This document shows positions 46,982 to 56,711 of a stretch of 64,000 bases of DNA, one piece after another. Source of the stretch: Methanofervidicoccus sp. A16 (GTDB lineage Archaea > AGJL01 > Methanococci > Methanococcales > Methanococcaceae); assembly GCF_003351865.1 (NCBI RefSeq), contig NZ_CP022242.1, forward strand, positions 868,001-932,000, in the 5' to 3' direction. Position 1 is the stretch's first letter; the number at the start of each line of letters is the position of its first letter. The notes under the pieces are model-generated. The model had not been told where the DNA came from and did no database searches. It was given only the letters and a program-made list of their open reading frames with translations. The translations under genes were made by a program, and so were the position numbers.

Positions 46982-47210
46982 ACCCTAATTCTCATCAAAA
47001 GGATAGTTTAAAAATAATAAGAATAATTATAAAAATAAAAATAAAGAAAATGTTTAAAAAACAGAAAACTTCTGTTATCCCAGGTGTGCAAAAATTTTAA
47101 AAAGAAGTTTGAAGGAGAATGTCCTCTGTAAACCTTCTAGTATAGTGAATACCAGAATAGGATTTTCTATCTTATCTAAGGGTTCGGAAAGATCTTAGGA
47201 TATTAACATT
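46982..47210 (-). repeat. Type A intergenic element, copy A5
   Basis: Begins ACCCTAATTCTCATCAAAAG and contains the inverted A core (TCCTCTGTAAACCTTCTAG, CTTATCTAAGGGTTCGGAAA). It ends where the C3 boundary motif starts at 47211, so the two modules share one junction and the distal arm is missing. Confidence 0.66.
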
Positions 47211-47412
47211 ACCTAGTTCTCATCAAGACCGTGATTAGAAGAATAATAAAAAATAATAAAAACCTTAAGAGTAATAACAATAAAAATAATTCTGAAGGGA
47301 TGGAGATAAAAAAGTAAAATAATATTGGATACTGGATAGACAAGTAAGATACCTTTTTAATTTTCTTTTTATTTTTATTGATTTTTATTTTTTTATATTA
47401 TCACTTTATGGG
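47211..47412 (+). repeat. Type C element C3 joined to a type F segment
   Basis: Starts ACCTAGTTCTCATCAAGACC. Over about 115 bp it is nearly identical to the reverse complement of C4 (52238-52410), with only one or two visible differences. At about 47325 it switches to an F-type segment (GGATACTGGATAGACAAGTA), then ends near TATCACTTTATGGGATGTGG. The switch suggests recombination between modules. Confidence 0.7.
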
Positions 47413-47420
47413 ATGTGGGG

Positions 47421-47588
47421 CATTAATAATAGCAACTTGTTAGGAAGGATCTGCTCTACTCCTATAGTATCTTAGAGTATTCCAGGAGAGGTTATCTATC
47501 TCTTATTTTGATTTTAATATCTTCTTTTTATTACTTTTATTATAATTATTGTTATTCTTATCAGAATTTTTTTAATGGGAATTAGGTT
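47421..47588 (-). repeat. Type B intergenic element, copy B4
   Basis: The B core in inverted orientation: TAGGAAGGATCTGCTCTACT, TAGAGTATTCCAGGAGAGG and ATCTCTTATTTTGATTTTAA. It closes with TTTTTTTAATGGGAATTAGG. Together with A5, C3 and F it makes a 600-bp composite block between livJ and livG. Confidence 0.64.
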
Positions 47589-48222
47589 ATATTGATTAAT
47601 TTCATTATGATTCTAATTATAATAATTATCTTTTTATTATTATTCTTTTAATTATTACTTTGATGGGAACTAAGGTATTTTTATAATTATTATTTATTTT
47701 TATTATAATAGCCATTATAATAGGTATAATTCCAAAAAATTAAAAAATATTATATTTAATACTCTAAAAAATAAAATAACAAAAAACAGAATCAGACTGA
47801 TTCTACTAAAAAATAAAATATTAAAAACTTTTAGTTCTATTCAATCCTTTCCTTAAGTATTTTTAGACCTGGATAGGGAAGAGTAAGGAATTTTAATTTC
47901 TTAATAGATCGATAAAAACTAAGTTTTTTATTATTTACTATTAATTTTAAATCTCCAATAAAATATGGATCTAAATTTTATCCCAACTATAACATTGGCA
48001 AAAATAGAATCCTTTATTATCACAATAGTAAAATTATTTATACCATACCACTATATAAAAAATAGATTAATAAAACTTCTGATTTCTTAAAAACCAATGT
48101 TAAGAATTTAATAGAAAACTAACAAGTATAGTAAGTTTATTATATCAATCTCTAATTTCCTATCTTCTTATTTTTTCAAAAAACCTTATTAGCCATCTTA
48201 TTAATATTTTTAGGTGGACATT
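47589..48222. other. Leader region before livG
   Basis: No gene. Another boundary-motif end lies at about 47659-47676 (ACTTTGATGGGAACTAAG). A perfect 17-bp palindrome AGAATCAGACTGATTCT sits at 47788-47804. A stem TTCCTTA/TAAGGAA encloses a GC-richer loop at about 47853-47895. These could be an operator and a structured leader for livGFHM. The livG ribosome binding site AGGTGG is at 48212-48217. Confidence 0.45.
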
Positions 48223-48984
48223 ATGATCCTTTTGGAGACTAAAAATCTATGTAAATCCTTCGATGGAGTAAAGGCCCTTGATAACGTAAGTATAGAGGTT
48301 GAGAAGAACAAACTAACGCTGGTTATGGGACCTAATGGGAGTGGTAAATCTACACTTATAAATGCTATATCTGGGTTTTTGAAGGTGGATTCTGGTAAGG
48401 TTATATTTGAAAATAAAGATATAACCAACAGAGAGCCCAACGAGATATACAACTACGGTATAGTGAGGACCTTTCAAAACCCTGAACCTTTAAAATCTAT
48501 GACAGTCCTTGAGAACGTCCTCATAGGTCGAAAACATAGTGGTGAGGATATTACAAATGCTCTATTTCACAGTAGATGGATGAAGGAAGAGGAGGAATTA
48601 GTAGAGAGGGCCTTTAAGATATTAGAGTTTTTAAAGTTGGATCACAGATGGGATCATCCTTCTAAGTCCCTAAGCGGTGGCCAGATGAAGTTGTTGGAGA
48701 TAGGTAGAGCACTTATAACAGATCCAAAACTTATTATAATGGACGAACCTATCGCCGGGGTTGCTCCAGGTCTTGCCCATGACATCTTCTCCCATGTTGT
48801 TGAATTAAAGAATAAAGGTATATCCTTTTTAATAGTTGAACACCGTTTAGATATTGTATTAAAGTATGTGGATAACTTGTACGTTATGTTTAACGGTTCT
48901 GTCATAGCCCATGGGAAGGGTGAAAAGGAGATTGAAAGAGTATTAAATGATCCAAAAGTTATAGAGGTGTATATAGGTGATTAA
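48223..48984 (+). CDS. livG: Branched-chain amino-acid ABC transporter, ATP-binding protein LivG
   Basis: 253 residues. Walker [10 protein letters not shown] (36-44), signature [15 protein letters not shown], Walker [15 protein letters not shown] and the long LivG-type insert ([19 protein letters not shown]) identify the subunit. It powers import with LivF. The frame opens at GTG 48214, but AGGTGG just there is the ribosome binding site and ATG 48223 the start. It overlaps livF by 8 bp. Confidence 0.94.
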   Translation: MILLETKNLCKSFDGVKALDNVSIEVEKNKLTLVMGPNGSGKSTLINAISGFLKVDSGKVIFENKDITNREPNEIYNYGIVRTFQNPEPLKSMTVLENVLIGRKHSGEDITNALFHSRWMKEEEELVERAFKILEFLKLDHRWDHPSKSLSGGQMKLLEIGRALITDPKLIIMDEPIAGVAPGLAHDIFSHVVELKNKGISFLIVEHRLDIVLKYVDNLYVMFNGSVIAHGKGEKEIERVLNDPKVIEVYIGD

Positions 48985-49699
48985 AGTTGAAAAACTTAAT
49001 GCAGGGTATGGAAAGTTGCAGATACTCTTCGATATAGATTTAGAGGTACCTACGGGGAAGATAACTACAATAGTTGGCCCAAATGGTAGTGGTAAATCTA
49101 CATTTCTTAAATCCCTCTTTGGCCTTACAGATATATACTCAGGTAGTATAATCTACGAGGGTAAAGATATAACCTATACGCCACCTCATGAGAAAACTAA
49201 GATGGGTATATCCTACCTACCGCAGACGAACAACGTATTTACAAATCTCACTGTAAGGGAGAATCTAAGGATAGCGGGATATATCCTAGAGAAGGATGAG
49301 GTAGAGGAGAGGATAAATTTCGCCTTAGAGGTATTCCCAGAACTTAAGGGGATACTTGATAGGAAGGCAGGGTCCCTCAGTGGGGGACAGAGGCAGATGC
49401 TTGCAATGGCCACTGCCCTTGTAAGAAAGACGAAATTACTGATATTAGATGAACCTACTGCACAACTATCTCCAAAACTTGCCCAGGTTATATTTGACAA
49501 GATAGTGGAGTTAAGAGATAATTACGGTATTACACCTCTACTGGTGGAACAAAATGCAAAGAGAGCCCTGGAGATAAGTGATATAGGTTATATGTTCGTC
49601 AGTGGTAAGGTAGTCTATGGAGGTTCGGCAAAGTCCCTTCTGAACCATGAGAAGTTTCAAAGTTACTTCTTAGGTGTTGTGGGAATAGAGGAGTGTTAA
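48977..49699 (+). CDS. livF: Branched-chain amino-acid ABC transporter, ATP-binding protein LivF
   Basis: 240 residues. Walker [10 protein letters not shown] (34-42), signature [16 protein letters not shown] and Walker [39 protein letters not shown] is typical of LivF. The start is GTG at 48977 inside the end of livG, so translation is coupled. livH follows after 224 bp. Confidence 0.93.
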   Translation: MIKVEKLNAGYGKLQILFDIDLEVPTGKITTIVGPNGSGKSTFLKSLFGLTDIYSGSIIYEGKDITYTPPHEKTKMGISYLPQTNNVFTNLTVRENLRIAGYILEKDEVEERINFALEVFPELKGILDRKAGSLSGGQRQMLAMATALVRKTKLLILDEPTAQLSPKLAQVIFDKIVELRDNYGITPLLVEQNAKRALEISDIGYMFVSGKVVYGGSAKSLLNHEKFQSYFLGVVGIEEC

Positions 49700-49923
49700 G
49701 GAATTTTGTTTCTACTCAATTAATTTTAATATTTATTTAAATAATAAAAATAATTATAATAATCTAAAGAGAAATTAAAATAATACTTTTTTTAGTAATA
49801 GCAAATACTCTTTAAAATTGTGGTTGAAAAAAGATCATTTAGTTAAATTCTTTTTATGGTTCATTGGTTGTTAATTAATGGATAGGGATTTAAAGTTGAT
49901 CAAAAGTTTTTCTGGTGATGGTA

Positions 49924-50844
49924 ATGATGGATGTTCTTATAGGTGCCATAGTGTGGTCCAACATCTTGGTACTTTTAGCCTTGGGGCTCACTATGACCTA
50001 TATCACAACTGGGGTGCCAAACTTTGCTCAAGCCTCCTTTGCAATAGTGGGATCCTATATAGCGTTGACACTGTTAAGGTTGGCAGGATTAAATCCCTAC
50101 CTCTCCCTACCTGTTACCTTCATCTTAGGGGGAATCTTAGGACTCTTAACCTACTATATAGCGTTGAAGCCTCTTATAAAGAGGAAGGCATCTATAGAGA
50201 TGTTGATGATAGCAACGTTGGCCTGGGATCTTATCCTCTTTGGTATAATAGGAGCCTACTCTGAAGTACTAAGTTCCATAACAAAGAAGACTGAGACACT
50301 ATTTGTATTTACCTACCTAGATTTTGACATCTACGGATTACCTGGAAGGTTAATAGTGTCTGCCCTTTTAGTACTTTTAACTATTCTCGGTTTGTACCTA
50401 CTACTCTATAAGACGAAGTTTGGTATTGCACTTAGAGCCTCTATGGAGAACCCATCCCTGGCAGAGGCTATGGGTATAAATGTGGAAAATACAAGGCTCT
50501 TCTCCTGGTTCCTCTCTGGGGCTTTGGCATGTATGGCAGGCTCTGTACTTCCTTATTTACAGGAGATAGTTCCTCAGACGGGATACTTCCTTATAGTTTC
50601 CATATTTGCGGCTAGTATAGTGGGGGGACTCTACCATATAGTAGGGGCTCTAATTGGTGGATATATCATTGGAGTATCTGAGTCTCTATTTACATATATC
50701 CTCTCTATATTCCTAGGACCAGGTGTATTGGTGTACAGTAAGGTGATATCTCTACTTATGATGATAGGGACTATACTTATACATTCAAAGGGTATAACTG
50801 GCACTGAACTTTGGAGGAGGGTGGAAAAATGGTTGAACTTATAA
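49924..50844 (+). CDS. livH: Branched-chain amino-acid ABC transporter permease LivH
   Basis: About 306 residues with eight or so transmembrane helices. GVPNFAQASFAIVGSYIAL near the N-terminus and RASMENPSLAEAMGINVENTRLFSW in the cytoplasmic coupling loop are LivH signatures. GGTGAT at 49914-49919 is the ribosome binding site; ATG 49924 or 49927 is the likely start. The C-terminus overlaps the start of livM by 16 bp. Confidence 0.9.
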   Translation: MMDVLIGAIVWSNILVLLALGLTMTYITTGVPNFAQASFAIVGSYIALTLLRLAGLNPYLSLPVTFILGGILGLLTYYIALKPLIKRKASIEMLMIATLAWDLILFGIIGAYSEVLSSITKKTETLFVFTYLDFDIYGLPGRLIVSALLVLLTILGLYLLLYKTKFGIALRASMENPSLAEAMGINVENTRLFSWFLSGALACMAGSVLPYLQEIVPQTGYFLIVSIFAASIVGGLYHIVGALIGGYIIGVSESLFTYILSIFLGPGVLVYSKVISLLMMIGTILIHSKGITGTELWRRVEKWLNL

Positions 50845-51855
50845 CCTTAATACTCTTCTTCTTCGCCCTCTATACGATAGTATCCCTAAGTTTAAACTTA
50901 GAGTTTGGATATGGAGGGATACCAAACTTCGGTAAGGCACTCTCTGTATTGACAGGTGCCGTCGTTGTTGGGGGGGATCTTAAATAGGTTGTTGATCTGG
51001 TACTTTGGAGTTGGAGGAGATTTTATCTCTGCAAGTAGTGTAGCCTCCTATCAAATGACAGAGATAATAAGCCAAAACCCGATAGTAGGGTTAGGGGTGT
51101 TTATATTCTGTGTACTACTGGCTGTAATTTTAGGGGCAATAGTGGGGGCACTTTCTATCCTTCCAAGTGCAAAACTTAGGGGGGACTATCTAGGTGTTAC
51201 CCTTCTGGCTATAAGTGAGGTGGTATACTTCATCATGTTCTACAACACTGGTATAATAGGGGGGTACTACGGAGTATCCATACCTGATATACTGGCCTTT
51301 GTACCTGGAGAGTACAGAATGTACGCCTATACAGTACTGGCGTTGATAGGTGCCCTAATAATCTATATATTCTTAGAGAGGTTGTTGAACAGTCCCTACG
51401 GTAGGATACTTAGGGGGCACAGGGAGAACGAGGATTTAATAAAGGCTTTTGGTAGAGATGTGATGAAGTTGAGGGTTAAAACCATGGCCTTAGGTTCTGC
51501 AATCGCCGCCATTGCCGGAGTAATATTTGTATTCTACTCTTCAAGTGTTGTAGGAAATGCATTTAACAGAGTGGAATGGACATTCTATCCCTTCCTTATA
51601 GTACTCCTTGGAGGTAAGGGAAATAACAGAGGTGTAGTCTTAGGAGCCCTTATATTTGTACTACTTAAGATGCTGATCGATTACTATAAGTTCGACATTA
51701 AGTACTTACTTCATCTGCCCTTTGAGGCGATTTGGCTACAGTATATAGTCTTTGGGATCTTGGCACTTCTGATACTCTGTTATAAGCCAGAGGGTATATT
51801 GAAGGAGAAACCTATATATACTCCACCTATAAAGTCCAGGATGGAGGGGCAATGA
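50829..51855 (+). pseudogene. livM: Branched-chain amino-acid ABC transporter permease LivM, frameshifted
   Basis: Starts ATG 50829 after GGAGGGTGG and runs MVELITLILFFFALYTIVSL through GYGGIPNFGKALSVLTGAVVVGG. It then hits a stop at 50985-50987. The rest of LivM (RGHRENEDLIKAFGRDVMKLRVK, LGGKGNNRGVVLGALIFVLLK) is in the next frame to 51855. A run of seven G at 50970-50976 lies exactly where the frames must join; six G would restore one 342-residue frame. It may be a sequencing error, a real null, slippage-mediated expression or phase variation. No other damage is visible. Confidence 0.88.
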
Positions 51856-52237
51856 CATTTCTAAGTACTTTCTAAAATAACTCAATTTTTATTATTTATT
51901 AAAAAAATTTTATAAAAAAAATAAAAAAATTAGATTAAAAAATATAAATTGTTTAACACTTATAAGGAGTTAATGTAGAGAAAAGGGCAGATTTTATCCT
52001 TATCTTTTTAGAATGTCTAAATTATTGAAAGGTAAAAATAATCTTATTAACTCTCTTTTAAAATGATTTTTATTCTTTTTTAAAGTGTTCGAAAGATTCC
52101 AAGGATGAGTAATATAGGCAAAAGTTTTTTCTTATTTTTCTTATTTTTATAGTTATATGACCATAACAAAAAATTTGCATTTAAAAACAACAACTAGGAT
52201 CTTAATAAATATTTAAAATAAATAATATAATAAAAAT
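51856..52237. other. Gene-free stretch after livM
   Basis: A/T-rich, no open frame. GATTTTATCCTTATCTTTTT near 51989-52008 resembles sequence near 5610. Nothing else is visible before element C4. Confidence 0.4.
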
Positions 52238-52410
52238 TACCAGTTCCCATCAAAGTTGATAATTAATAAAATAAAATCATAAAAACTATTCAATATTATT
52301 TTACTTTTTTATCTCCATCTCTTCAGAATTATTTTTATTGTTATTACTCTTAAGGTTTTTTATTATTTTTTATTATTCTTCTAATCACGGTCTTGATGAG
52401 AACTAGGGTT
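52238..52410 (-). repeat. Type C intergenic element, copy C4 (complete)
   Basis: 173 bp with inverted ends TACCAGTTCCCATCAAAG and TCTTGATGAGAACTAGGGTT. On the minus strand it is nearly identical over about 115 bp to C3 at 47211. Both ends are present, so it is the best-defined C unit. Confidence 0.72.
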
Positions 52411-52540
52411 ATTGTAATTAAAAAAAATAAAAAGTAAATAATAATGTAGTAAAATAAAGAATTAGCAGAAAAGATACAGAAAACTTCTAAGAAAGGTTAA
52501 GAGAAATTTTATTTATAATAGTTTTAAGATTTTATTTTTT

Positions 52541-52686
52541 AACTTTATTTCCTATCAATATAGTACTCATCTTTAAAAGTTATTACGCCTTATTAAGAGG
52601 TATTAAAGTATAGAAGTACTCTATTTTTATCATTTTATAATTATTTTTATTATTTTTAACCATTAGTTTGATAGGAACAAGGGTAA
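52541..52686. repeat. Type D terminal-motif element
   Basis: Inverted ends AACTTTATTTCCTATCAATA and AGTTTGATAGGAACAAGGGT flank a 100-bp core (GTTATTACGCCTTATTAAGA, AGTATAGAAGTACTCT) not seen elsewhere. It lies directly after the rpl11 stop and could act in transcript ending. Confidence 0.5.
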
Positions 52687-52702
52687 TAATAAAAAATAAA
52701 AA

Positions 52703-53191
52703 TTACTCCTCTTCCTTGAAGTATTCGTCATACTCTCCTTTCTCTATCAACTCAATGACTTCTTTAGGATCTTTTCCATCAACTGTAACTCCCATAGACA
52801 CACAGGTTCCAACTACTTCCTTTGTGGCGTTTTTCAATGTATAGGAGAGCATGGAGTCCATCTTCATCTTTGCAATCTTCACAGCCTGTTCCATTGTAAG
52901 GTTGCCCACTATCTTGTGTTTTGGTTCTGAGGAACCTTTTTCAAGGTTCAATTCCTTCTTTATAAGTGCAGATGTTGGAGGAATACCTACCTCTATCTTG
53001 AAGGTTTTATCGTCGGTATTTACGATAATCTTAACTGGAACACTCATTCCCTCATAAGCCTTTGTCTTCTCGTTGATCTCATTTACTACCTTCATGACGT
53101 TTATACCTAAGGGCCCTATAGCTGGACCTAGTGGAGGTCCTGCTGTAGCCTTACCTCCAGTTATCAGTACCTCTACTACTTCTGTACCCAT
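52703..53191 (-). CDS. rpl11: Ribosomal protein L11 (uL11)
   Basis: 162 residues. It binds the GTPase-associated centre of 23S r[26 protein letters not shown] is the L11 signature, and the C-terminal RNA-binding domain follows ([21 protein letters not shown]). The frame opens at GTG 53200, but GGTGAT there is the ribosome binding site for ATG 53191. It follows spt5 by 64 bp in the ftsZ1-secE-spt5-rpl11 run. Confidence 0.96.
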   Translation of the reverse strand: MGTEVVEVLITGGKATAGPPLGPAIGPLGINVMKVVNEINEKTKAYEGMSVPVKIIVNTDDKTFKIEVGIPPTSALIKKELNLEKGSSEPKHKIVGNLTMEQAVKIAKMKMDSMLSYTLKNATKEVVGTCVSMGVTVDGKDPKEVIELIEKGEYDEYFKEEE

Positions 53192-53255
53192 TATCATCAC
53201 CTGTATAAATTTGTAATTCCTAATAATCCTACTCTCTATTTAAAACTTACGTTAA

Positions 53256-53696
53256 TTAGGAACTCTTTGAAACTATCTTTACCTGCTCTACACCAACTGT
53301 TACAGGTATGGGAACTGCTGCATCTATTAACTCCAGTGTTACCTCTTCCTTATTTTTATCTACCCTTATAACTCTACCTCTTTCACCTTTAAAGGGCCCT
53401 GCTATTAACTCTACAATATCTCCTTTCTCTATATTCTCTATTATCTTATGTGGAGATAGGAGATGTTCCAGTTCCTCTACCGAGGTTTCTCCAGGTACTA
53501 TTCCTCTTACCTTAAATGTTCTCCTTACCAACTCCTCTACTGCACCTCTATTTGGAGCCTCTACAAGTACATACCCCTTTAGATCCTCAGTTGCAAGTAT
53601 AGAGTATATATCTATTTTTTCCTTTTCAGCCTTAGACGCCAAAAATTCAGCGACATTTTTCTCTTGACCTGCTATAGTCCTAACTGCATATATCAT
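53256..53696 (-). CDS. spt5: Transcription elongation factor Spt5 (NusG homologue)
   Basis: 146 residues: an NGN domain (about 1-85, IYAVRTIAGQEKNVAEFLA, LKGYVLVEAPN) and a KOW domain (about 92-145, GDIVELIAGPFKGERGRVIRVD). With Spt4 it clamps RNA polymerase for processivity. GGTGATTAGT sets the ATG at 53696; the frame opens at GTG 53708. It lies 121 bp downstream of secE. Confidence 0.95.
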   Translation of the reverse strand: MIYAVRTIAGQEKNVAEFLASKAEKEKIDIYSILATEDLKGYVLVEAPNRGAVEELVRRTFKVRGIVPGETSVEELEHLLSPHKIIENIEKGDIVELIAGPFKGERGRVIRVDKNKEEVTLELIDAAVPIPVTVGVEQVKIVSKSS

Positions 53697-53817
53697 ACTA
53701 ATCACCATTTAAAAAAGATAAAAATATTAAAAAAAGAGTTATACATTAAAAAAATAATAATAGATTTAAATTCAAAAGAACTGCAAAAATTTTTATTAAA
53801 TTCCTATATATATTTTA

Positions 53818-54036
53818 CTACTTTACCCCTTTAACTATCCCTTTCAGATACACTATAGGTACATGGATTATATACCCTAGTACTCCTAAGAAACATATCC
53901 CTAATCCTGTAACCTTTGCAACATTTAGATACTCCTCCCTTGTAGGTTTCCTCAGTACCATCAGTACCCTCTTACACTGATTTAGGAAGGATTTCAACTC
54001 CTCTATTTTCTCATCTATCTTTATTTTTTCTTCCAT
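53818..54036 (-). CDS. secE: Protein translocase subunit SecE/Sec61 gamma
   Basis: 72 residues with an amphipathic N-terminal helix (LNQCKRVLMVLRKPTREEYLN) and one transmembrane helix (about 42-64). The KPTREEYLxVAKVTGLG segment is the SecE signature. It clamps SecY in the membrane. The start follows GGAGGTATATT, 14 bp downstream of ftsZ1, so the two are co-transcribed. Confidence 0.94.
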   Translation of the reverse strand: MEEKIKIDEKIEELKSFLNQCKRVLMVLRKPTREEYLNVAKVTGLGICFLGVLGYIIHVPIVYLKGIVKGVK

Positions 54037-54050
54037 AATATACCTCCTAT

Positions 54051-55148
54051 TTAAATACTAGGAAGTATGTCGATGACAACTGGTTTTTTGCCCTTTGGAG
54101 TATTAAATGGTGTTATTTCAGTGGTTTTAGTACCTGTAATTACAAGTAGTACCTTGATGGTGTTCTCTGCATTTTCATCAATAGTAGTACCCCAGATTAT
54201 AGTGGCATTTTCATCCAGTCTCTCAGTAACTGTTGAGACTATCTCCTTAGCCTCCTCAACACTCATATCCTTTGGTCCTGTAATGTGTATCAATGCACCT
54301 TTTGCTCCATCTACATCTACACAGAGGAGAGGACTGTTTAGTGCCATATTTACCGCTTCCTTAGCCCTGTTCTCTGAATCACTCTCCCCTATTCCTATCA
54401 TCGCTATTCCACCGTTACTCATTACAGCCCTAACATCTGCAAAGTCCAGGTGGATATCTCCAACGTTCTGTACAAGATCTATCATTCCCTTTACAGAGTT
54501 AATAAGGATCTCGTCTGCAACTTTAAATGCCACTCTCAGAGGTACATTTGGAACGATCTCCAAGAGTTTATCATTTGGAATAATGACTATAGTATCTGCT
54601 ACCTTCTTCAACTTCTCCAGTCCCTGTATAGCGTTGTTCATCCTGATCTTTCCCTCCATGGAGAAAGGCAATGTAACCACTGCAACAGTTAATGCCCCTA
54701 ACTTTCTAGATATCTCTGCCACTATTGGAGCAGAACCTGTCCCAGTACCTCCCCCTAACCCACAGGTTATAAACACCATGTCAGAGTCCTGTATAGCCTT
54801 TTTAATATCCTCTGCATTTTCCTTGGCAGCCTCTTCACCCTTCGTTGGATCTCCACCAGCACCTAATCCCCTTGTAAGATTCTTACCTATGAGTACCTTT
54901 ACATCTGCCTTCGTCTTTATAAGTTGTTGGGCATCAGTGTTTACAGCAACAGTTTTTATTCCCTTTATATCCTCCTTTGCAAGTCTATTTAAGGCGTTGT
55001 TTCCTGCACCACCACAACCTACTACAGTTATTCTAATCTTAGACATTTCAATAAATTTTAAAAGTTCCTTATCCACCTCTGATAACTCCATATTTTCTTC
55101 CTCTAAGGGCTCAACTCCCTCCTCTACTATACCCTTTAAAAACTTCAA
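54051..55148 (-). CDS. ftsZ1: Cell division protein FtsZ1
   Basis: 365 residues. Tubulin signature [10 protein letters not shown] (132-141), GCGGAGNN (44-51), and a T7 loop HLDFADVRAVM with both catalytic aspartates (histidine where most FtsZ have asparagine). It has an acidic N-terminal extension (8-30) and a C-terminal peptide VVIDILPSI. The start is TTG at 55148, placed by GGAGGTAATACT. Its neighbourhood with secE, spt5 and rpl11 is the classic FtsZ1 context in Methanococcales. It is divergent from top6A. Confidence 0.94.
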   Translation of the reverse strand: MKFLKGIVEEGVEPLEEENMELSEVDKELLKFIEMSKIRITVVGCGGAGNNALNRLAKEDIKGIKTVAVNTDAQQLIKTKADVKVLIGKNLTRGLGAGGDPTKGEEAAKENAEDIKKAIQDSDMVFITCGLGGGTGTGSAPIVAEISRKLGALTVAVVTLPFSMEGKIRMNNAIQGLEKLKKVADTIVIIPNDKLLEIVPNVPLRVAFKVADEILINSVKGMIDLVQNVGDIHLDFADVRAVMSNGGIAMIGIGESDSENRAKEAVNMALNSPLLCVDVDGAKGALIHITGPKDMSVEEAKEIVSTVTERLDENATIIWGTTIDENAENTIKVLLVITGTKTTEITPFNTPKGKKPVVIDILPSI

Positions 55149-55322
55149 AGTATTACCTCCTGTTATTTTTTTATTATTTTTATCAATTTCATATAGTATT
55201 TATTAACCTTTTTGTTGGTTATCTTTATAAATTATAGGTGATATATAAGTATAACCTAGTATGTATTATTTCAATATTATAATAATTATAATATATATTT
55301 TTATATTTACAAGGTGAGATTT

Positions 55323-56420
55323 ATGATATCATCTAAGGCGAGAGAGAGGGCTAAAAAGAAGATTATAGAAGTTGCCAATAATATGTACGATCTTATATTA
55401 AAGGGAAAGAGACCAAAACTTAAAATACCTATTAGAAGTTTAAGTAATGCCAAATTTGATAAGGAGAAAGGTACCTTTGTACTTCTAGGAAAGGAGAAGG
55501 AGAGAACTTTAACAGTTAATCAGGCGAAGATCTTTGCACAAACTATTAAGATGATGGAGTTTGCAAAGGAACTTCTAGATAACAACGACTTTTCAACTCT
55601 AAGGGAGGCATACTATGTTTCAAAGAACTGGGGGGAGGCGAGATTTGACGACCAACAACCATCTAATGAGGTTATAGAGGATCTCGAGGCTGCACTTAAC
55701 TGTCTAAGGGAGGAGTTGGGATTCATCCCAGAGGAGGACGGTTCTGCAGTTGTAGGTCCCTTGAAGATAATAGATAGGACTGCAGAAGGTGAGGAGTTAA
55801 AGATAGATTGTAGGAAGTTAGGTAGTGGTGCCTACAACATTCCAAATGATGTTACAAGGTTGGAATTTGAGACAGATGCAGACTTTATACTTGCAATAGA
55901 GACTGCAGGGATGTTTGCCAGGTTAAATGCTGAAAAATTCTGGAAAAAGAAGAACTGTATTCTAGTGTCTCTAAAGGGAGTTCCTGCAAGGGCTACAAGG
56001 AGATTTATTAAGAGATTAAATGAGGAACATGGTCTTCCAGTCTTAGTGTTTACAGATGGAGATCCCTATGGATACTTAAACATTTACAGGACTTTAAAGG
56101 TAGGTAGTGGTAAGGCTGTTCACCTTGCAGAGAAGTTATCTGTCCCAAGTGCCAGGCTTATTGGAGTTACACCTCAGGATATAGTGGATTACGATTTACC
56201 AACTCACCCCTTGAAGGAGCAGGATATAAAGAGGTTGAAGGATGGGTTAAAGAATGATGACTTTGTAAAGAGTTTCCCTGAGTGGCAGAGGGCACTTAAT
56301 CAGATGTTAATGATGAAGAAGAGGGCTGAACAGCAGTCCCTTGCTAAGTATGGTTTAAAGTACGTTGTTAATGAGTATCTCCCGGCTAAGATAGAGGACC
56401 CCAAGAGTTGGCTACCGTAG
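55323..56420 (+). CDS. top6A: DNA topoisomerase VI subunit A
   Basis: 365 residues, the Spo11-like DNA-cleaving subunit. The catalytic tyrosine lies in LREAYYVSKNW (Tyr97 or 98) of the winged-helix domain. The Toprim domain has the metal-binding VFTDGDPYGYLNIYRTLKVGS. Together with subunit B it passes DNA through double-strand breaks. GGTGAGATTT places the ATG at 55323; the frame opens at GTG 55314. Subunit B is not next to it. It is divergent from ftsZ1, 174 bp apart. Confidence 0.95.
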   Translation: MISSKARERAKKKIIEVANNMYDLILKGKRPKLKIPIRSLSNAKFDKEKGTFVLLGKEKERTLTVNQAKIFAQTIKMMEFAKELLDNNDFSTLREAYYVSKNWGEARFDDQQPSNEVIEDLEAALNCLREELGFIPEEDGSAVVGPLKIIDRTAEGEELKIDCRKLGSGAYNIPNDVTRLEFETDADFILAIETAGMFARLNAEKFWKKKNCILVSLKGVPARATRRFIKRLNEEHGLPVLVFTDGDPYGYLNIYRTLKVGSGKAVHLAEKLSVPSARLIGVTPQDIVDYDLPTHPLKEQDIKRLKDGLKNDDFVKSFPEWQRALNQMLMMKKRAEQQSLAKYGLKYVVNEYLPAKIEDPKSWLP

Positions 56421-56552
56421 AGGGAACAGAGTATCAACTAAGATAGGTGTTCCTATCATTCTATTTTTTAAAGCTATATATTAAAATTCAGAGAATTATC
56501 TATAATGTGGTGAATATATCGTAATATTTAGTGGTAATAAAATTTCAATATT

Positions 56553-56711
56553 ACCCTAATTCCCATCAAAAAATTCTGATAAGAATAACAATAATTATAA
56601 TAAAAGTAATAAAAAGAAGGTATTAAAATCAAAAGAGATAACCTCCTGGGACGCTCTAAGATACTATAGAAGTGAGACAGATCCTCCCTAACAGTCTGCT
56701 ATCATTAATCT
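56553..56711 (+). repeat. Type B intergenic element, copy B5
   Basis: Starts ACCCTAATTCCCATCAAAAA and carries the B core (CCTCCTGGGACGCTCTAAGA, AGAAGTGAGACAGATCC). It ends at the A6 boundary motif, sharing one junction with it. Confidence 0.64.

Noticed and set aside
49878-50264. A 128-codon frame overlapping the start of livH
   Set aside because: It is out of frame with the clear LivH permease sequence, and its translation has no membrane-protein or domain character.
54067-55206. A 379-codon open frame on the plus strand across ftsZ1
   Set aside because: It is an antisense shadow of the well-supported FtsZ1 gene. Its translation is Ser/Thr/Pro/Ile-rich low-quality sequence with no domain, and it has no independent ribosome binding site.
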